NCBI GenBank assembly: GCA_937902995.1 | Contig: CALEKY010000020.1 | Coordinates: 1-57,969, forward strand | DNA: 57,969 nt | Source: an uncultured Sinobacteraceae bacterium | Lineage (GTDB): Bacteria; Pseudomonadota; Gammaproteobacteria; Steroidobacterales; Steroidobacteraceae | Direction: 5' to 3' | Program-made: the position numbers and the translations under genes | Notes under the pieces: model-generated | What the model was told of the DNA's origin: nothing | The model's input: the letters and a program-made list of their open reading frames with translations, nothing else | Databases searched by the model: none | Shown here: one piece after another, positions 17,343 through 26,364 of the stretch | Layout: each line of letters starts with the position of its first letter | Numbering within the stretch: the stretch's first letter is position 1

Positions 17343-18077
17343 ATGAAAGAAGACCGCTCGATACTCACGTTACCCAGCCGTCCAGCGGACAAATTGGTTC
17401 GCTATGGCGACGACCCGTTGCATATCGCCGATGTTTGGACGAGCCGCCGCGACGTCGAGCGCGCGTTGCTCGTGCTGATTCATGGCGGATTCTGGCGACC
17501 CGAGTACGACCGCACGCATCTTGGGCCGATGGCGAACGCATTGGCTGACGAGGGCTATACGGTTGCAGCCATCGAATATCGGCGTGTGCCTGGCAATCCA
17601 GACGCCATGGTGTCCGACGTGCGACAAGCGTGCGAGCGAATTCCGATCCTCTTACAAGCGAACGCTCCGACGGTCGCCATCGGGCATTCGGCTGGCGGAC
17701 ATCTTGCACTGTACGTCGCGGCGGTTTCGTCCGCCGACCTCGCCGGCGTCGTTGCGCTCGCACCCGTCGCTTCGCTCGTCGAAGGCGAAGAGCGTCAGCT
17801 CGACATCGATGCGGTGCGCGCATTTCTCGGTACGTCGGCGGCAGAGCGTGCCGACTTGGACCCATGTGCGTTACCGGCACCGAAAACGTCAGTCACCATC
17901 GTCCACGGAACGGCAGACCAACTCGTGCCGATCGAGCTCTCGCACACGTACTGTCGCCGACACCCGCAAACACGGCTCGTAGCGCTCGAGCAGACCGGTC
18001 ACTTTGCGGTGATCGATCCGCGGTCCACTGCATGGCCGCATGTTCTCGCGGCGGTCGAGGCATATGTTCGTGCCTGA
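17343..18077 (+). CDS. Alpha/beta hydrolase (esterase or arylformamidase-like)
   Basis: A 244-residue cytosolic alpha/beta hydrolase. HGGFWRPEY forms the oxyanion region, GHSAGGH holds the nucleophile serine, and HGTADQLVP and TGHFAVIDP give the acid and histidine. The HGG(F/Y)W form resembles kynurenine formamidase/arylformamidase and related carboxylesterases; substrate unknown. The ATG lies just after a heptad array, and no ribosome site is clear. It converges with the DUF4412-like gene. Confidence 0.8.
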   Translation: MKEDRSILTLPSRPADKLVRYGDDPLHIADVWTSRRDVERALLVLIHGGFWRPEYDRTHLGPMANALADEGYTVAAIEYRRVPGNPDAMVSDVRQACERIPILLQANAPTVAIGHSAGGHLALYVAAVSSADLAGVVALAPVASLVEGEERQLDIDAVRAFLGTSAAERADLDPCALPAPKTSVTIVHGTADQLVPIELSHTYCRRHPQTRLVALEQTGHFAVIDPRSTAWPHVLAAVEAYVRA

Positions 18078-18095
18078 TCGCCGCGAAGCGCACTC

Positions 18096-19145
18096 TTAAT
18101 TACTCTTCTTGTAGCCCGCGGGGATTTCGAACAACTCGGCGCCGGCCGGAGCCTTGCTCACCGAGACGAGCTCCGAGCTCACGGACATCAATGGAATGAG
18201 ACCCGAAGGCGCCGTCTGCTGCGGTGCGACCGGCTCGCTCCTTCGCTTGCGGCCGCCGCCGAACAGTCCTCCGAGCGCGTCGCCGAGTGCGCTGCTCATC
18301 GTAGGCGCCGGCTGCGTTGAGGCCTGCGCAGCATCGTTTGTGCACTGTTCCCCGCCGACGGCGAGCACGAAACTCGACTTGACCGGATATCCCTCCACAT
18401 GGCGAGTATTTGCAGCAATCTCCTTCCACATCGCCTCGTAACTGCCGAACATCGTTTCTGCGCGTTCGGCGAAATCCTTCGATGCCGCCGCGCTCAAGCC
18501 GAGCTTTTCCGTGTATGCGCGCAGGTACGCGAGCGTCTCTTCCACGGCGTCGAACGTCGGCGCGAGCCATTGATCGAGCGTCAAGCCGAATTCGCAGACT
18601 TGTCCGGTCCTTCGGTCCCGGCACGGCTGTTTGGCCGTCACGACGATGCGCTCGGCTTCGTATCCGGCAACCGTCGCTTTCTCGCCGTTACGCTGCACAT
18701 CCATCGTCGGCTCGCCCCATTCGCATTGCGAAGCGTCGACGCCCGAAGACTGCGCCTGCTGCGCGGCCTGAGCCTGCCGCGTTTTCTCCGCGATTTGCTG
18801 CATTTGCGCGCGCTGCTCGGCAAAGGTGGTCTCCGTGTAGGTTCTCCTTCGAGGGTCGAGCACGTAGATCCTGTCCTGATCGAGCCGTACGATCTCGATG
18901 CTCTGACCGGCACCGCGCGCGATCGCTCGCATCATGCCGGACTCGAACTCGAGATTGCTCTCTGTTCGCGCACGGTCACTGGCGATGATCGTCCGCGTCG
19001 TACCGCTCATGTTGCCGAACGCCATGAGCCCGGCACCGCTCACGGACATGCGCTCTTCGATAACGACATCGGCGCACGCTGCACTCGCTCCCAACGCTGC
19101 AATCGCCCCTACCACGATCGCAGAACCCATCTTCTGGTCGACCAT
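18096..19145 (-). CDS. Exported DUF4412-like protein
   Basis: A 349-residue periplasmic protein with signal peptide (AIVVGAIAALGASAACA). ADVVIEERMSVSG opens the mature part; a coiled-coil segment with many Gln/Ala lies at about 105-135 (QRAQMQQIAEKTRQAQAAQQ); VAGYEAERIVVTAK and the C-terminal LFEIPAGYKK match DUF4412-type proteins, which resemble LolA-like folds. Function unknown. A Gly/Arg/Lys linker (LGGLFGGGRKRRSEP) precedes the last domain. GAGGAGA lies 7 bases before the ATG. Confidence 0.7.
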   Translation of the reverse strand: MVDQKMGSAIVVGAIAALGASAACADVVIEERMSVSGAGLMAFGNMSGTTRTIIASDRARTESNLEFESGMMRAIARGAGQSIEIVRLDQDRIYVLDPRRRTYTETTFAEQRAQMQQIAEKTRQAQAAQQAQSSGVDASQCEWGEPTMDVQRNGEKATVAGYEAERIVVTAKQPCRDRRTGQVCEFGLTLDQWLAPTFDAVEETLAYLRAYTEKLGLSAAASKDFAERAETMFGSYEAMWKEIAANTRHVEGYPVKSSFVLAVGGEQCTNDAAQASTQPAPTMSSALGDALGGLFGGGRKRRSEPVAPQQTAPSGLIPLMSVSSELVSVSKAPAGAELFEIPAGYKKSN

Positions 19146-19334
19146 GCTGCATCTCCTCGGGTGGCTTGCTTACAACGTACGCAGCACGGGACGAGGCGTG
19201 AATCGTCTGATCGGACTAGGAAAAAACATCCGCCTTTCTAGGAGACGGGATCGAGCGTGTCGGTGGGGCGCCGATAACGGCGATCGACGAGCAACTGCCA
19301 GGCGTGCGAATGCGCGAATGGCGAACGCTTTCGC

Positions 19335-19369
19335 TTCAGCCTACAGCCCTCAGCCTACAGCCTATATTC
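19335..19369. repeat. TTCAGCC/TACAGCC heptad array
   Basis: Units TTCAGCC, TACAGCC, CTCAGCC, TACAGCC, TATATTC (19335-19369) adjoin the stop of the small gene at 19368. The rest of the 19146-19334 gap holds no gene I can support; GGAAAAAACATCCGCC is its only notable low-complexity spot. Confidence 0.75.
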
Positions 19370-19571
19370 AATTCCGCCGTGCTCCGAGGCGCGCGAGCAT
19401 CTCGCTGAGCTCTTCCGGGCGAATATAGAAGTATTCGCACACGCGCCCCCACAGAAGCGGTGTAGGTACATTGCGGTCGCCCCGTTCTTTCTGCACGTCG
19501 TGCAGCACTTTGAGCACGATGCGCTCTTTTCGTGTCAGTCCGTCGCGGACATCGGGGGCTTCGTCGGACAT
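19368..19571 (-). CDS. Small hypothetical protein
   Basis: A 67-residue protein starting at 19571, where AAGGA lies 7 bases upstream; a longer GTG start at 19586 is possible. The sequence is helical and charged (LTRKERIVLKVLHDVQKERG, then TPLLWGRVCEYFYIRPEELS) and reads like a short winged-helix or adaptor domain, but I do not recognise it. It is the only gene between the DUF4412-like protein and the divergent acyltransferase. Confidence 0.6.
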   Translation of the reverse strand: MSDEAPDVRDGLTRKERIVLKVLHDVQKERGDRNVPTPLLWGRVCEYFYIRPEELSEMLARLGARRN

Positions 19572-19874
19572 ATCGAAATCCTTCACGTTCGACGCAGGAA
19601 CTCAGGCGACTCAACGATCGTAGATTGTCTACGAATTCTGCAGCCGAAGCCTATGACCCTCCATCACCGCTGCGACGCGTCCGATCGCCCGACGAGCCTT
19701 CCTCGGGCGGTATGGCGACGGCGCAAGGGCGGCTGTTCGAGACGATTGCCGCTCGCGATCGTCGGTGCGCGGCGCAAGCCGCAGGCGGCTGCAAACTCGA
19801 TGATCCACAACACGAGCTGCACGGCATTGTTCAATCCATGCAGTGCCGTCGCCGCATCGGACCTCTCTCCACCC

Positions 19875-19949
19875 TAGCGCTCGGGCACCTCTTGTGCTGC
19901 GTCCTTGCCGCCATAGCGAATGCGGCAGGAATGCTATTCCCGAGCGCTA
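19875..19949 (+). promoter_or_regulatory. Long-range inverted repeat in the acyltransferase leader
   Basis: TAGCGCTCGGG (19875-19885) and CCCGAGCGCTA (19939-19949) are perfect 11-base inverted arms separated by 53 bases; within the loop GCCGC/GCGGC forms a second small stem. The right arm ends 8 bases before the GGTGGAG ribosome site of the acyltransferase. The rest of 19572-19967 has no supportable gene; a GTAGATTGTCTAC dyad lies at its left end. Confidence 0.55.
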
Positions 19950-19967
19950 ACCGGTGGAGACGTACCG

Positions 19968-22022
19968 ATGCTTGTCGCTGCCCGCGCAGTGAATTCCGAA
20001 CCGTTGCGAGTCGAGCAGGTCCTGCATGTCGATCGTTACCGCGCAGAAGTCGACGGACTGCGCGGTATCGCCGTTCTCGCAGTCATTGCCTTTCATGCGT
20101 TTCCGAACCGCTTTCCGGGCGGCTACGTCGGCGTGGACGTGTTCTTCGTCGTCTCCGGTTATCTGATTTCCAGCATCTTGTTACGCAGTCTCGAGCGCTC
20201 GACGTTCACGTTCTCGCAATTCTATGCGCGGCGCATCCGTCGCATTTTTCCGGCGCTCGTGCTCGTGCTGGCCATGTCTTTGTCGATCGGTGCGATCGCG
20301 CTGCTGCCGGATGAGCTCCAGGAGCTCGGCAAACACGTCGCCTCGGCATCCGCGTTCCTGTCCAATTTCACCCTGTGGCGGGAGAGCGGCTACTTCGACA
20401 GCGCATCCGAGCTCAAACCCTTGCTGCACCTGTGGTCGTTGGGCATCGAGGAGCAGTTCTATCTGATTTGGCCGCTCCTGCTGTTGTGGCTTTGGAAACT
20501 TCAGCCGCACCGCATCGTGTCGTACGTCGTCTTGCTGACGCTCGGCTCGTTCGCGGCCAGCCTCGTCATCGGAGCGAAACATGAAGAGGCAAACTTCTAC
20601 TTGCCATTTTCGCGGTTCTGGGAGCTCGGACTCGGCTGTCTGCTCGCGGTCGTACAGAAATCTCGACCATCCTTCAGTCAAGACAGCCCGCTCCCTCGCC
20701 GCTCGTCGCAAATTTGGCATTCGTTGCTCGCCGGCCTCGGCGTCGCGCTCATCATGCTCTCGGCAGTCGTTCTCGACGAGAACACGACGTTCCCCGGCTG
20801 GGCAGCGTTGCTTCCCACGTTCGGCGCTGCGTGCGTCATCGTCGCGCGTCCGGATGCTTGGCTGCAGCGCCGCGTTCTCGCCTCGTCGTGGCTCGTGCTC
20901 ATCGGTCTCATCAGTTATCCCTTGTACCTCTGGCATTGGCCGCTGCTGTCGTTCGCCACGATTCTTTCGGCGGGAGAACGGCCGGAACTCTCCGTGCGCA
21001 TCATCGCGGTCGCAACGAGCCTCGTGCTCGCTTGGCTCACGTTCAAATACATAGAACGTCCGATCCGCGCACGGCGGCGAACCCGCGACGCCGCTGCAGC
21101 TGCGGTCGCACTCGTTGTGCTCGGAGCCATAGGGCTCGCTGTGTTTCTCGCACAAGGATTGCCGGGACGAGTCGAATCGGACGTAGCTGCGCTCAGACAC
21201 CCGCCTCGGACGAACGAGCTGTGCGCGCAACGCTTTCCAGAGCGGTCGACGTTCAACTATTGCAAGAGCACGAGTAGCTCGAGATCCGAGGTCGTCGTTC
21301 TCGGCGACTCGCGTGCGCAGGCGGTCTACGACAGCATCGCCGCACACGTAGGTTCGAATCGTTCTGTGACGTTGCTTGGCCGCGGCGGCTGCCCTCCGCT
21401 GCTCAATGTCGAGCTGCACGCGGTCGATGAGGAGAACTGCGGCGATGCGTGGAGGACGTTCGCAGAGTTCGTTGCGAGAGAGCGACCGCGAGTCGTATTA
21501 CTCGTCGGCGGCGGTGCCGACCTGCTCGACCCAGAGAATGCGACGCTCGACTCGAGCAGTGTCGTGCTTGCCAGCCATACCGATGCGTTCAAACAAGGTC
21601 TTCGGGAACTCGTCGCAGAGCTGCAGACGACCTCCAAGGTCATCTACGTGTTGCAGTTCCCGGAATTCGCCACGTCACCTAGCTGCTTCTTGCGTCCGTT
21701 CCGTCTGCCCGGTACACAATGTGCGCCGACAATGGGACGAACAAGCGCCGCCACCCACATGGCGCAGTACAGGAACTTGGTTCGCGAGGTGCAGAGCGAG
21801 CTTCCCGCGCTCGAAGTCGTCGATTCCCTGGACGCACTGTGTACACAAGATCGCTGCTCGCAAAAATCACCTTCGGGGGAAGTGATCTATCGCGACAAGT
21901 TGCACCTGAGCCCAGCTGGAGGACGCTACTTCGTGCGCGAATCGGGATTGCTCGAGATGTTGTTCGACTTACCACGATCGGCCGGCAACGAAGCAGCGGA
22001 GTATGCTGCGCCTATTGGCTGA
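19968..22022 (+). CDS. Acyltransferase-3 / SGNH fusion (OafA/YrhL-like O-acetyltransferase)
   Basis: A 684-residue membrane enzyme that O-acylates a surface glycan. The N-terminal acyltransferase-3 domain (about 25-390, ten or so membrane helices) has YRAEVDGLRGIAVLAVIAFH with the catalytic His and VDVFFVVSGYLIS; the periplasmic SGNH domain follows with VVLGDSRAQ (nucleophile Ser), GGCPPLL, and the C-terminal DKLHLSPAG Asp-His pair. Start 19968 follows GGTGGAG by 8 bases; earlier ATG 19920 is unlikely because it lies inside the leader inverted repeat. The target (O-antigen, peptidoglycan or capsule) is not indicated by neighbours. Confidence 0.85.
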   Translation: MLVAARAVNSEPLRVEQVLHVDRYRAEVDGLRGIAVLAVIAFHAFPNRFPGGYVGVDVFFVVSGYLISSILLRSLERSTFTFSQFYARRIRRIFPALVLVLAMSLSIGAIALLPDELQELGKHVASASAFLSNFTLWRESGYFDSASELKPLLHLWSLGIEEQFYLIWPLLLLWLWKLQPHRIVSYVVLLTLGSFAASLVIGAKHEEANFYLPFSRFWELGLGCLLAVVQKSRPSFSQDSPLPRRSSQIWHSLLAGLGVALIMLSAVVLDENTTFPGWAALLPTFGAACVIVARPDAWLQRRVLASSWLVLIGLISYPLYLWHWPLLSFATILSAGERPELSVRIIAVATSLVLAWLTFKYIERPIRARRRTRDAAAAAVALVVLGAIGLAVFLAQGLPGRVESDVAALRHPPRTNELCAQRFPERSTFNYCKSTSSSRSEVVVLGDSRAQAVYDSIAAHVGSNRSVTLLGRGGCPPLLNVELHAVDEENCGDAWRTFAEFVARERPRVVLLVGGGADLLDPENATLDSSSVVLASHTDAFKQGLRELVAELQTTSKVIYVLQFPEFATSPSCFLRPFRLPGTQCAPTMGRTSAATHMAQYRNLVREVQSELPALEVVDSLDALCTQDRCSQKSPSGEVIYRDKLHLSPAGGRYFVRESGLLEMLFDLPRSAGNEAAEYAAPIG

Positions 22023-22093
22023 CGAGCGTCGAATCGCCGATCCGTGGCCCAGGCAGCGGTCGGGGTAAGCTAGGAACGCCGAGCACTTGCGCC

Positions 22094-22351
22094 ATGACTC
22101 TTCCGCCGTTCGATATTCGTGTCGCCTGTTATGCCGGCCATCGCGGAGAACAGGAACCGCTACGCTTCTGGCTGGGAGAGCGACCGATTCACGTGCTCGA
22201 GATCGTTGATCGCTGGCTGGCACCCGAGCATCGCTACTTCAAGGTTCGCGGCGACGATGCCGGCACCTATATATTGCGTCACGACACGCTCGGCGATCGT
22301 TGGGAGCTCACGTTGTTCGAAAGCGGCCCAAGGCAGACTTCGCGCGTATAG
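22094..22351 (+). CDS. Small conserved hypothetical protein
   Basis: An 85-residue cytosolic protein: FDIRVACYAGHRGEQEPLRF, then IVDRWLAPEHRYFKVRGDD and TYILRHDTLGDRWELTLF. This compact pattern recurs in short proteobacterial proteins without known function. The start at 22094 is the only ATG before the conserved part; the ribosome site is weak. It follows the acyltransferase by 71 bases on the same strand. Confidence 0.65.
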   Translation: MTLPPFDIRVACYAGHRGEQEPLRFWLGERPIHVLEIVDRWLAPEHRYFKVRGDDAGTYILRHDTLGDRWELTLFESGPRQTSRV

Positions 22352-22385
22352 CTGGCAGGCAGGAGATCGACGCCGCCCTCTCCGA

Positions 22386-22493
22386 GGGAAAAGGGAAAAG
22401 GGAAAAGGGAAAGGGGAAACGAAGCCTCGCCCTGCGACGCAGATTCGCGCGCGACGCGCTCCGCCTTCAGCCTTCAGTCTTCAGTCTTCAGTC
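22386..22493. repeat. GGGAAAA array, GC palindrome, TTCAGTC heptad array
   Basis: Three GGGAAAA units plus variants (22386-22420), a GC-rich core with palindrome TCGCGCGCGA (22445-22454), then TTCAGCC and three TTCAGTC units (22466-22493). The stop of the minus-strand VOC gene (22481) is inside the last array. Convergent gene junction. Confidence 0.85.
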
Positions 22494-23434
22494 TCTTCGA
22501 TCAACTCGATCGCAACGCGATCCGGGCCTTCGAGGAACGCAAACTTGAACTTGCCCGGCACCTCGCGCGGCTCTTGCGTCACTTTGACGCCATGCGCACG
22601 TAGGATCGACAACGCCTCGTCGAGATTCGGCACGGAGATACCGAAATGATCGTTGACATTGCCTCGAGTCGAGGCCAACTCCGTTTGGCCAGGTTCCCAA
22701 TCCGACGCATAAGCTTTCTGGGAGTATTGCATCGGATAGATGATGATGTTCACGTTGTCCAAATAGATCGAAGAAGACGGGCCGACCTGCAATCCGGTCA
22801 GGCTCATACGCGGTGCACGCGAGGGCGTATCGGGCGTCGATAGCGCGCGGCCGGTGGCGCCGAAAAACTTGATATAGAAGTCGCCCGCTGCAATCGGATC
22901 GGCCGAGAACAGGTGCAGGTGGCCGAACTCGTCGGTGCGTGCAGTATTGAGCTCGATCCAGGTGCCGTCCGGGCTCTCGACATACATATAAAAGAAGCGT
23001 CCAGGCCGGCCGCCGAGGCCGGTCGAGATATCGGTCAGCGGCTGTACGAACTTATTGCCCAGCTCGAGCTGACGCTGGTATTCCGTGTGAGGGTCGGGCG
23101 CTCCCCAACCGATGTGCCAGATGCCGGTATTGCGTTTCGTCGCAGGCTTCGTGTCGACCTTCGTGAACAGCAGCCACGACTTTTGCGTCCGTACGGCATC
23201 CATCAGCCCTGCAAAGCGCGCAGGCTGCGCGTTGAAGTGCTTCGTGTAATACGCAATCGCCGCCGCCGGGTCGGTGGAGTTGATATGAAAGTGATGCCAA
23301 TGCGCGCCTGCGATCAACGGCGGCGGATTCGAGTACGTCGGAGGTTGGCGCGCTTCCGCCGGCTGAGAAGCCGGCGTTTGCGCCAGGGCCGATACGCTCG
23401 CGAGCAGCGCAACTAACGGGACGTACCCCTTCAC
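22481..23434 (-). CDS. Exported VOC (glyoxalase-fold) protein with two domains
   Basis: A 317-residue protein with a signal peptide (MKGYVPLVALLASVSALAQ) and two vicinal-oxygen-chelate domains: AHWHHFHINSTDPAAAIAYY to MYVESPDGTWIELN, and FGHLHLFSADPIAAGDFYIKFF to FAFLEGPDRVAIELIE. His/Glu metal-ligand positions are visible in both. VOC proteins are dioxygenases, isomerases or lyases; export to the periplasm is uncommon, and the reaction is not evident. The start is GTG at 23434 with GGAGGA 5 bases upstream. The last residues (ETED) and stop come from a heptad array. It follows the quinohemoprotein gene on the same strand and may act on its products. Confidence 0.8.
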   Translation of the reverse strand: MKGYVPLVALLASVSALAQTPASQPAEARQPPTYSNPPPLIAGAHWHHFHINSTDPAAAIAYYTKHFNAQPARFAGLMDAVRTQKSWLLFTKVDTKPATKRNTGIWHIGWGAPDPHTEYQRQLELGNKFVQPLTDISTGLGGRPGRFFYMYVESPDGTWIELNTARTDEFGHLHLFSADPIAAGDFYIKFFGATGRALSTPDTPSRAPRMSLTGLQVGPSSSIYLDNVNIIIYPMQYSQKAYASDWEPGQTELASTRGNVNDHFGISVPNLDEALSILRAHGVKVTQEPREVPGKFKFAFLEGPDRVAIELIEETED

Positions 23435-23453
23435 GACATCCTCCAGCGCGGCG

Positions 23454-23474
23454 CAGTTGACAGTCGATAGCGAA
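23454..23474. repeat. Short CAGTTGA heptad array
   Basis: Units CAGTTGA, CAGTCGA, TAGCGAA (23454-23474), 20 bases upstream of the VOC start. The same units head the array at 29981-30008. Confidence 0.6.
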
Positions 23475-23560
23475 AGCCGTCGTGTCGACTCCGCCCCGAA
23501 CGAGCAACCCTCTCGGTTTCGCCGTCAACAACCGACGCTAACGAGCGTGCTGCACATGCG

Positions 23561-25438
23561 TTACTTCCGTTTCGGGCGATAGGCGATCAGCGCATTGCCA
23601 CCCGTCTGATTGAAGGTGCTATAGCCGGAGTTGACGAAGATCATGCCCGCACCGGCCGAAAGCGCGTGCGCGTCGATGGAACCGCCCTTCGCAGCGATGC
23701 CGTTGATCGTCTGTTTCGGTCCGATCGTTTCGAGCTTGTTCAGCACTTCGCCGGTCTTGCCGTCGAAGATGAACACGTCGCCGCCCAACGACCCGGCAAT
23801 TACGGCGCCGTCGATCGTGAGCGGCGCGGCGGAAAAGCCGTACTTGGTCTCGCAGTTTGCAATCAGCTTGCCGCGTTCTCCCGCGCAATCGGGCTTGGCG
23901 TCGTAACCCCACACCTGCTTGCCCGTCTTGATGTCGACTGCATAGACGCCCGGATGCGGGGTTTGCGTACTGCCGATGATCGGATCGTTGATCGGCGCGA
24001 AGACTCGTTCACCGTCGGTCGTCACTCCCCAGTGCACGCCGCCGAGCACCGTCCCGTGGCCGAAACGAATGTTCCACACGAGCTTGCCGGTCTGCGCATC
24101 GAGTGCCCACACATCGCCGGACTTTTGGCCGGCCACGATGAGCTCGCGGCCGTCGGCGCCCTTCACGAGCACCGCTCCGGACCCGAAATCGAAATCGCGT
24201 CCCGTGCCGGTGTCACCCTCGATGTTCCACGGGCAGTTCGGACCGGATTTCTCCTTCGTCGCGCCGCACGCCATGTTCCAGATGTCGGCTTCCATCGCCT
24301 GGAACTTCCAGACTTCTTTGCCGGTGTCGAGATCGAGCGCGATGATCGCGTCGGACGTATCGGTGGGCGGATGCGAGGTGTTCTCGCCGGTCGTCACGAT
24401 GACGCGATTGCGCTTCTCGTCGATCAAAGGCACCGACCAGATCGGTGCACCCGAAGGTCCGCGCTGCTTGACGCCCGCCGAAGAGACTTTGCCGTTGTAA
24501 TCGGCCGGCGGCATCGTGTGGTATTCCCAGAGCTTCGTACCGTCCTTGGCGGAAAGCGCGACGACCGCGCCGTGGCCGACGCAACACTCGAACTGCGGAC
24601 GCATGCCTTGACTGACGCCCGATGCCGAGATCGGTACGATGATCTTGTCCTTGTAGATGACGACGCCGCCGCGGATCGAACCGACGTTGTTCTCCGCCTG
24701 ACCGTCGGCCTGCCAGATCTTTTCGCCGGTCTTTGCATCGACGACGAGCACGTCGCGTCCGACCGCGATCGCGACGACTTTGCGCCCATCGATATCGCCG
24801 AACGCCGGCGTATTGCGCGAGGTTGCCGCGATCGCCCACTTCACGCAGCCGGTCTCGGTATCGAGCGCCATCAAGCGACCGCCGCCGGTCACGAACATGG
24901 TGTCGCCGACGATCGCTGCACCGGAGCCGCTGCCTTGGCCCGGGAAACCGATCGCCCATGCGATCTCGAGATCCTTGAGATCGGATTTCGTCAATCCAGC
25001 TTGCTTGGCGGTGAGACTGCGTGTCTGGTTACGGTCGACACCGAACCCGGCAGCGATGACGGGCTTCGAAACGTCGACGGCGCGCTTGTCCGCCGGACAC
25101 ATGAAGCTTTCAGTCCAATTGTCTGCCGCAGCGGACTGCCCGGAGGTCAGATACGCAACGAGCTGGCGCTTCTCGTCTTCTGAAAGACCCGCAGCCATCG
25201 GCGCCATCTTGCCGCCTTCGGCCATCGTAGCGCTCAGCGTTCCAGCCGGCATTGCTGCCAAAGCTGCAAACGACGGCGTGCGTGCATCCGCAGGCGCGGC
25301 GTGACATGCGGCGCAGGCTTTGTCGTAAACGGCTTTGCCGGGCAGGCTTGCATCCGGACGTCCCTGTGCCAGCGCCGACGCTGCAAGCATTGCCAGTACC
25401 GAACCGAACGCCGAACGCGCGATCAGGCTCAACGTCAT
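23561..25438 (-). CDS. PQQ quinohemoprotein dehydrogenase, polyvinyl-alcohol-dehydrogenase-like
   Basis: A 625-residue periplasmic enzyme. A signal peptide ends at SALAQ; an N-terminal cytochrome c domain (CAACH at 42-46, with axial Met in GGKMAPM) precedes an eight-bladed PQQ propeller with the vicinal pair FECCVGHG and repeated TGKEVWKF-type W motifs. This heme-first order is that of polyvinyl alcohol dehydrogenase (cytochrome), not of the heme-last type II alcohol dehydrogenases. Start 25438 follows GGGGGAA by 4 bases; the reading frame extends further upstream but lacks a signal there. The true substrate is likely a secondary or polymeric alcohol. Divergent from the stress-protein-like gene. 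Confidence 0.85.
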   Translation of the reverse strand: MTLSLIARSAFGSVLAMLAASALAQGRPDASLPGKAVYDKACAACHAAPADARTPSFAALAAMPAGTLSATMAEGGKMAPMAAGLSEDEKRQLVAYLTSGQSAAADNWTESFMCPADKRAVDVSKPVIAAGFGVDRNQTRSLTAKQAGLTKSDLKDLEIAWAIGFPGQGSGSGAAIVGDTMFVTGGGRLMALDTETGCVKWAIAATSRNTPAFGDIDGRKVVAIAVGRDVLVVDAKTGEKIWQADGQAENNVGSIRGGVVIYKDKIIVPISASGVSQGMRPQFECCVGHGAVVALSAKDGTKLWEYHTMPPADYNGKVSSAGVKQRGPSGAPIWSVPLIDEKRNRVIVTTGENTSHPPTDTSDAIIALDLDTGKEVWKFQAMEADIWNMACGATKEKSGPNCPWNIEGDTGTGRDFDFGSGAVLVKGADGRELIVAGQKSGDVWALDAQTGKLVWNIRFGHGTVLGGVHWGVTTDGERVFAPINDPIIGSTQTPHPGVYAVDIKTGKQVWGYDAKPDCAGERGKLIANCETKYGFSAAPLTIDGAVIAGSLGGDVFIFDGKTGEVLNKLETIGPKQTINGIAAKGGSIDAHALSAGAGMIFVNSGYSTFNQTGGNALIAYRPKRK

Positions 25439-25507
25439 CGTTCCCCCAGGACAAGAAATTCCATAAACCGCGCCATGATATCCGGCGGGTCGGCTGAGAA
25501 ACGTTAA

Positions 25508-25745
25508 GACTCGTGATTCCTGCGCGTGACTCGTGACTGGTGACTCGTCGTGACCGAGGTCAACGACCACTTCACAGGGCGATACGTCAAATTACGAGCA
25601 TCGTATTGTTATTCCTTGACTCGAGTCCGGCTAGCCAAGGCCAGGAATCACCCAGCCACGCACGACTCACCGGTTGCGAAGCACACTCCCAACGAGTCAC
25701 CAGCCTGATTCACGAGTCACCAGTCGCGAGTCACGAGTCACGGAG
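25508..25745. repeat. Inverted GTGACTC heptad arrays in a 368-base gap
   Basis: Left array GACTCGT, GATTCCT, then GTGACTC, GTGACTG, GTGACTC (about 25508-25548); right arrays in the opposite sense (CGACTCAC near 25663, GAGTCAC units 25694-25742). They are separated by a more AT-rich centre (AAATTACGAGCATCG). This is a divergent junction between the quinohemoprotein and the gene at 25807; no protein-coding gene is convincing in it. Confidence 0.75.
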
Positions 25746-25806
25746 CCGAGGAAACCCATCCCATCCCGCCAGCGTTGCTGTTCTAGACCAAGCTCGAGGA
25801 CAGCTC

Positions 25807-26364
25807 ATGGACACGCCAGCATCCACAGGTCCGCTCGTCGTCACAGCGCTGTTCAATGACACGCGCGACGCGGAGCGGGCATTTCAGGCCGCGTCTGATC
25901 TCGGCTACCCATCCGATGAGATCAATGTGCTGATGTCGGAAGCCACGCGCGATGCTTACCTGAACCGCGCACAGCCGGACGCACCGCTTGCAGAGAAGGC
26001 ATCCGAGCCGGCGCCTGAGGCATCCAAGCGCGCGGAGGTGCTCGGTGGACCGGCCGGCGGCACGATGGCAACCGTCGCACCGGCGATTGCAGCGATCGGT
26101 GCTGCTTTGCTCGTTCCGGGCCTAGGTCTTGTTGCAGCAGGGCCGATAGCAGTTGCTTTGACGGCCGCAGGCACCGCCGGTCTCGCCACCGGCTTGCTCG
26201 GCGCGTTCACGAACTGGGGCATTCCGCCGGATCGTATCGAGCACTACGAGAACGCGCTGCGCAAGGGAGCGATCGTGCTGGGCGTCGCGACGAAGTCGGA
26301 TACCGATAAGAATGAGTTGACCAAACAATGGAGAGACGCCAACGGCGAGATGGTTGAAGGATAG
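25807..26364 (+). CDS. Stress-protein-17M-like protein with glycine-rich hydrophobic centre
   Basis: A 185-residue protein. The N-terminus (VVTALFNDTRDAERAFQAAS to INVLMSEATR) resembles the general stress protein 17M/YflT domain. The centre (about 80-130) is an Ala/Gly-rich hydrophobic region (PAIAAIGAALLVPGLGLVAAG) that could span or associate with membranes like a glycine zipper, and the C-terminus is WGIPPDRIEHYENALRKG. Function unknown. Start 25807 follows GAGGA by 6 bases. The stop TAG begins a GGCGACA-type heptad array. Confidence 0.7.
   Translation: MDTPASTGPLVVTALFNDTRDAERAFQAASDLGYPSDEINVLMSEATRDAYLNRAQPDAPLAEKASEPAPEASKRAEVLGGPAGGTMATVAPAIAAIGAALLVPGLGLVAAGPIAVALTAAGTAGLATGLLGAFTNWGIPPDRIEHYENALRKGAIVLGVATKSDTDKNELTKQWRDANGEMVEG

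Noticed and set aside
21350..21364. GGTTCGAATC resembling a tRNA T-loop
   Set aside because: It lies inside the conserved SGNH part of the acyltransferase gene, and no acceptor or anticodon stems pair around it.
23666..25183. 505-codon plus-strand frame over the quinohemoprotein gene
   Set aside because: Antisense shadow; the minus-strand protein has heme and PQQ motifs throughout.
25439..25560. Search for a sigma-54 promoter before the quinohemoprotein gene
   Set aside because: No TGGCA-N-TTGC arrangement with 10 bases between GG and GC was found, so this gene was not placed in the sigma-54 regulon.
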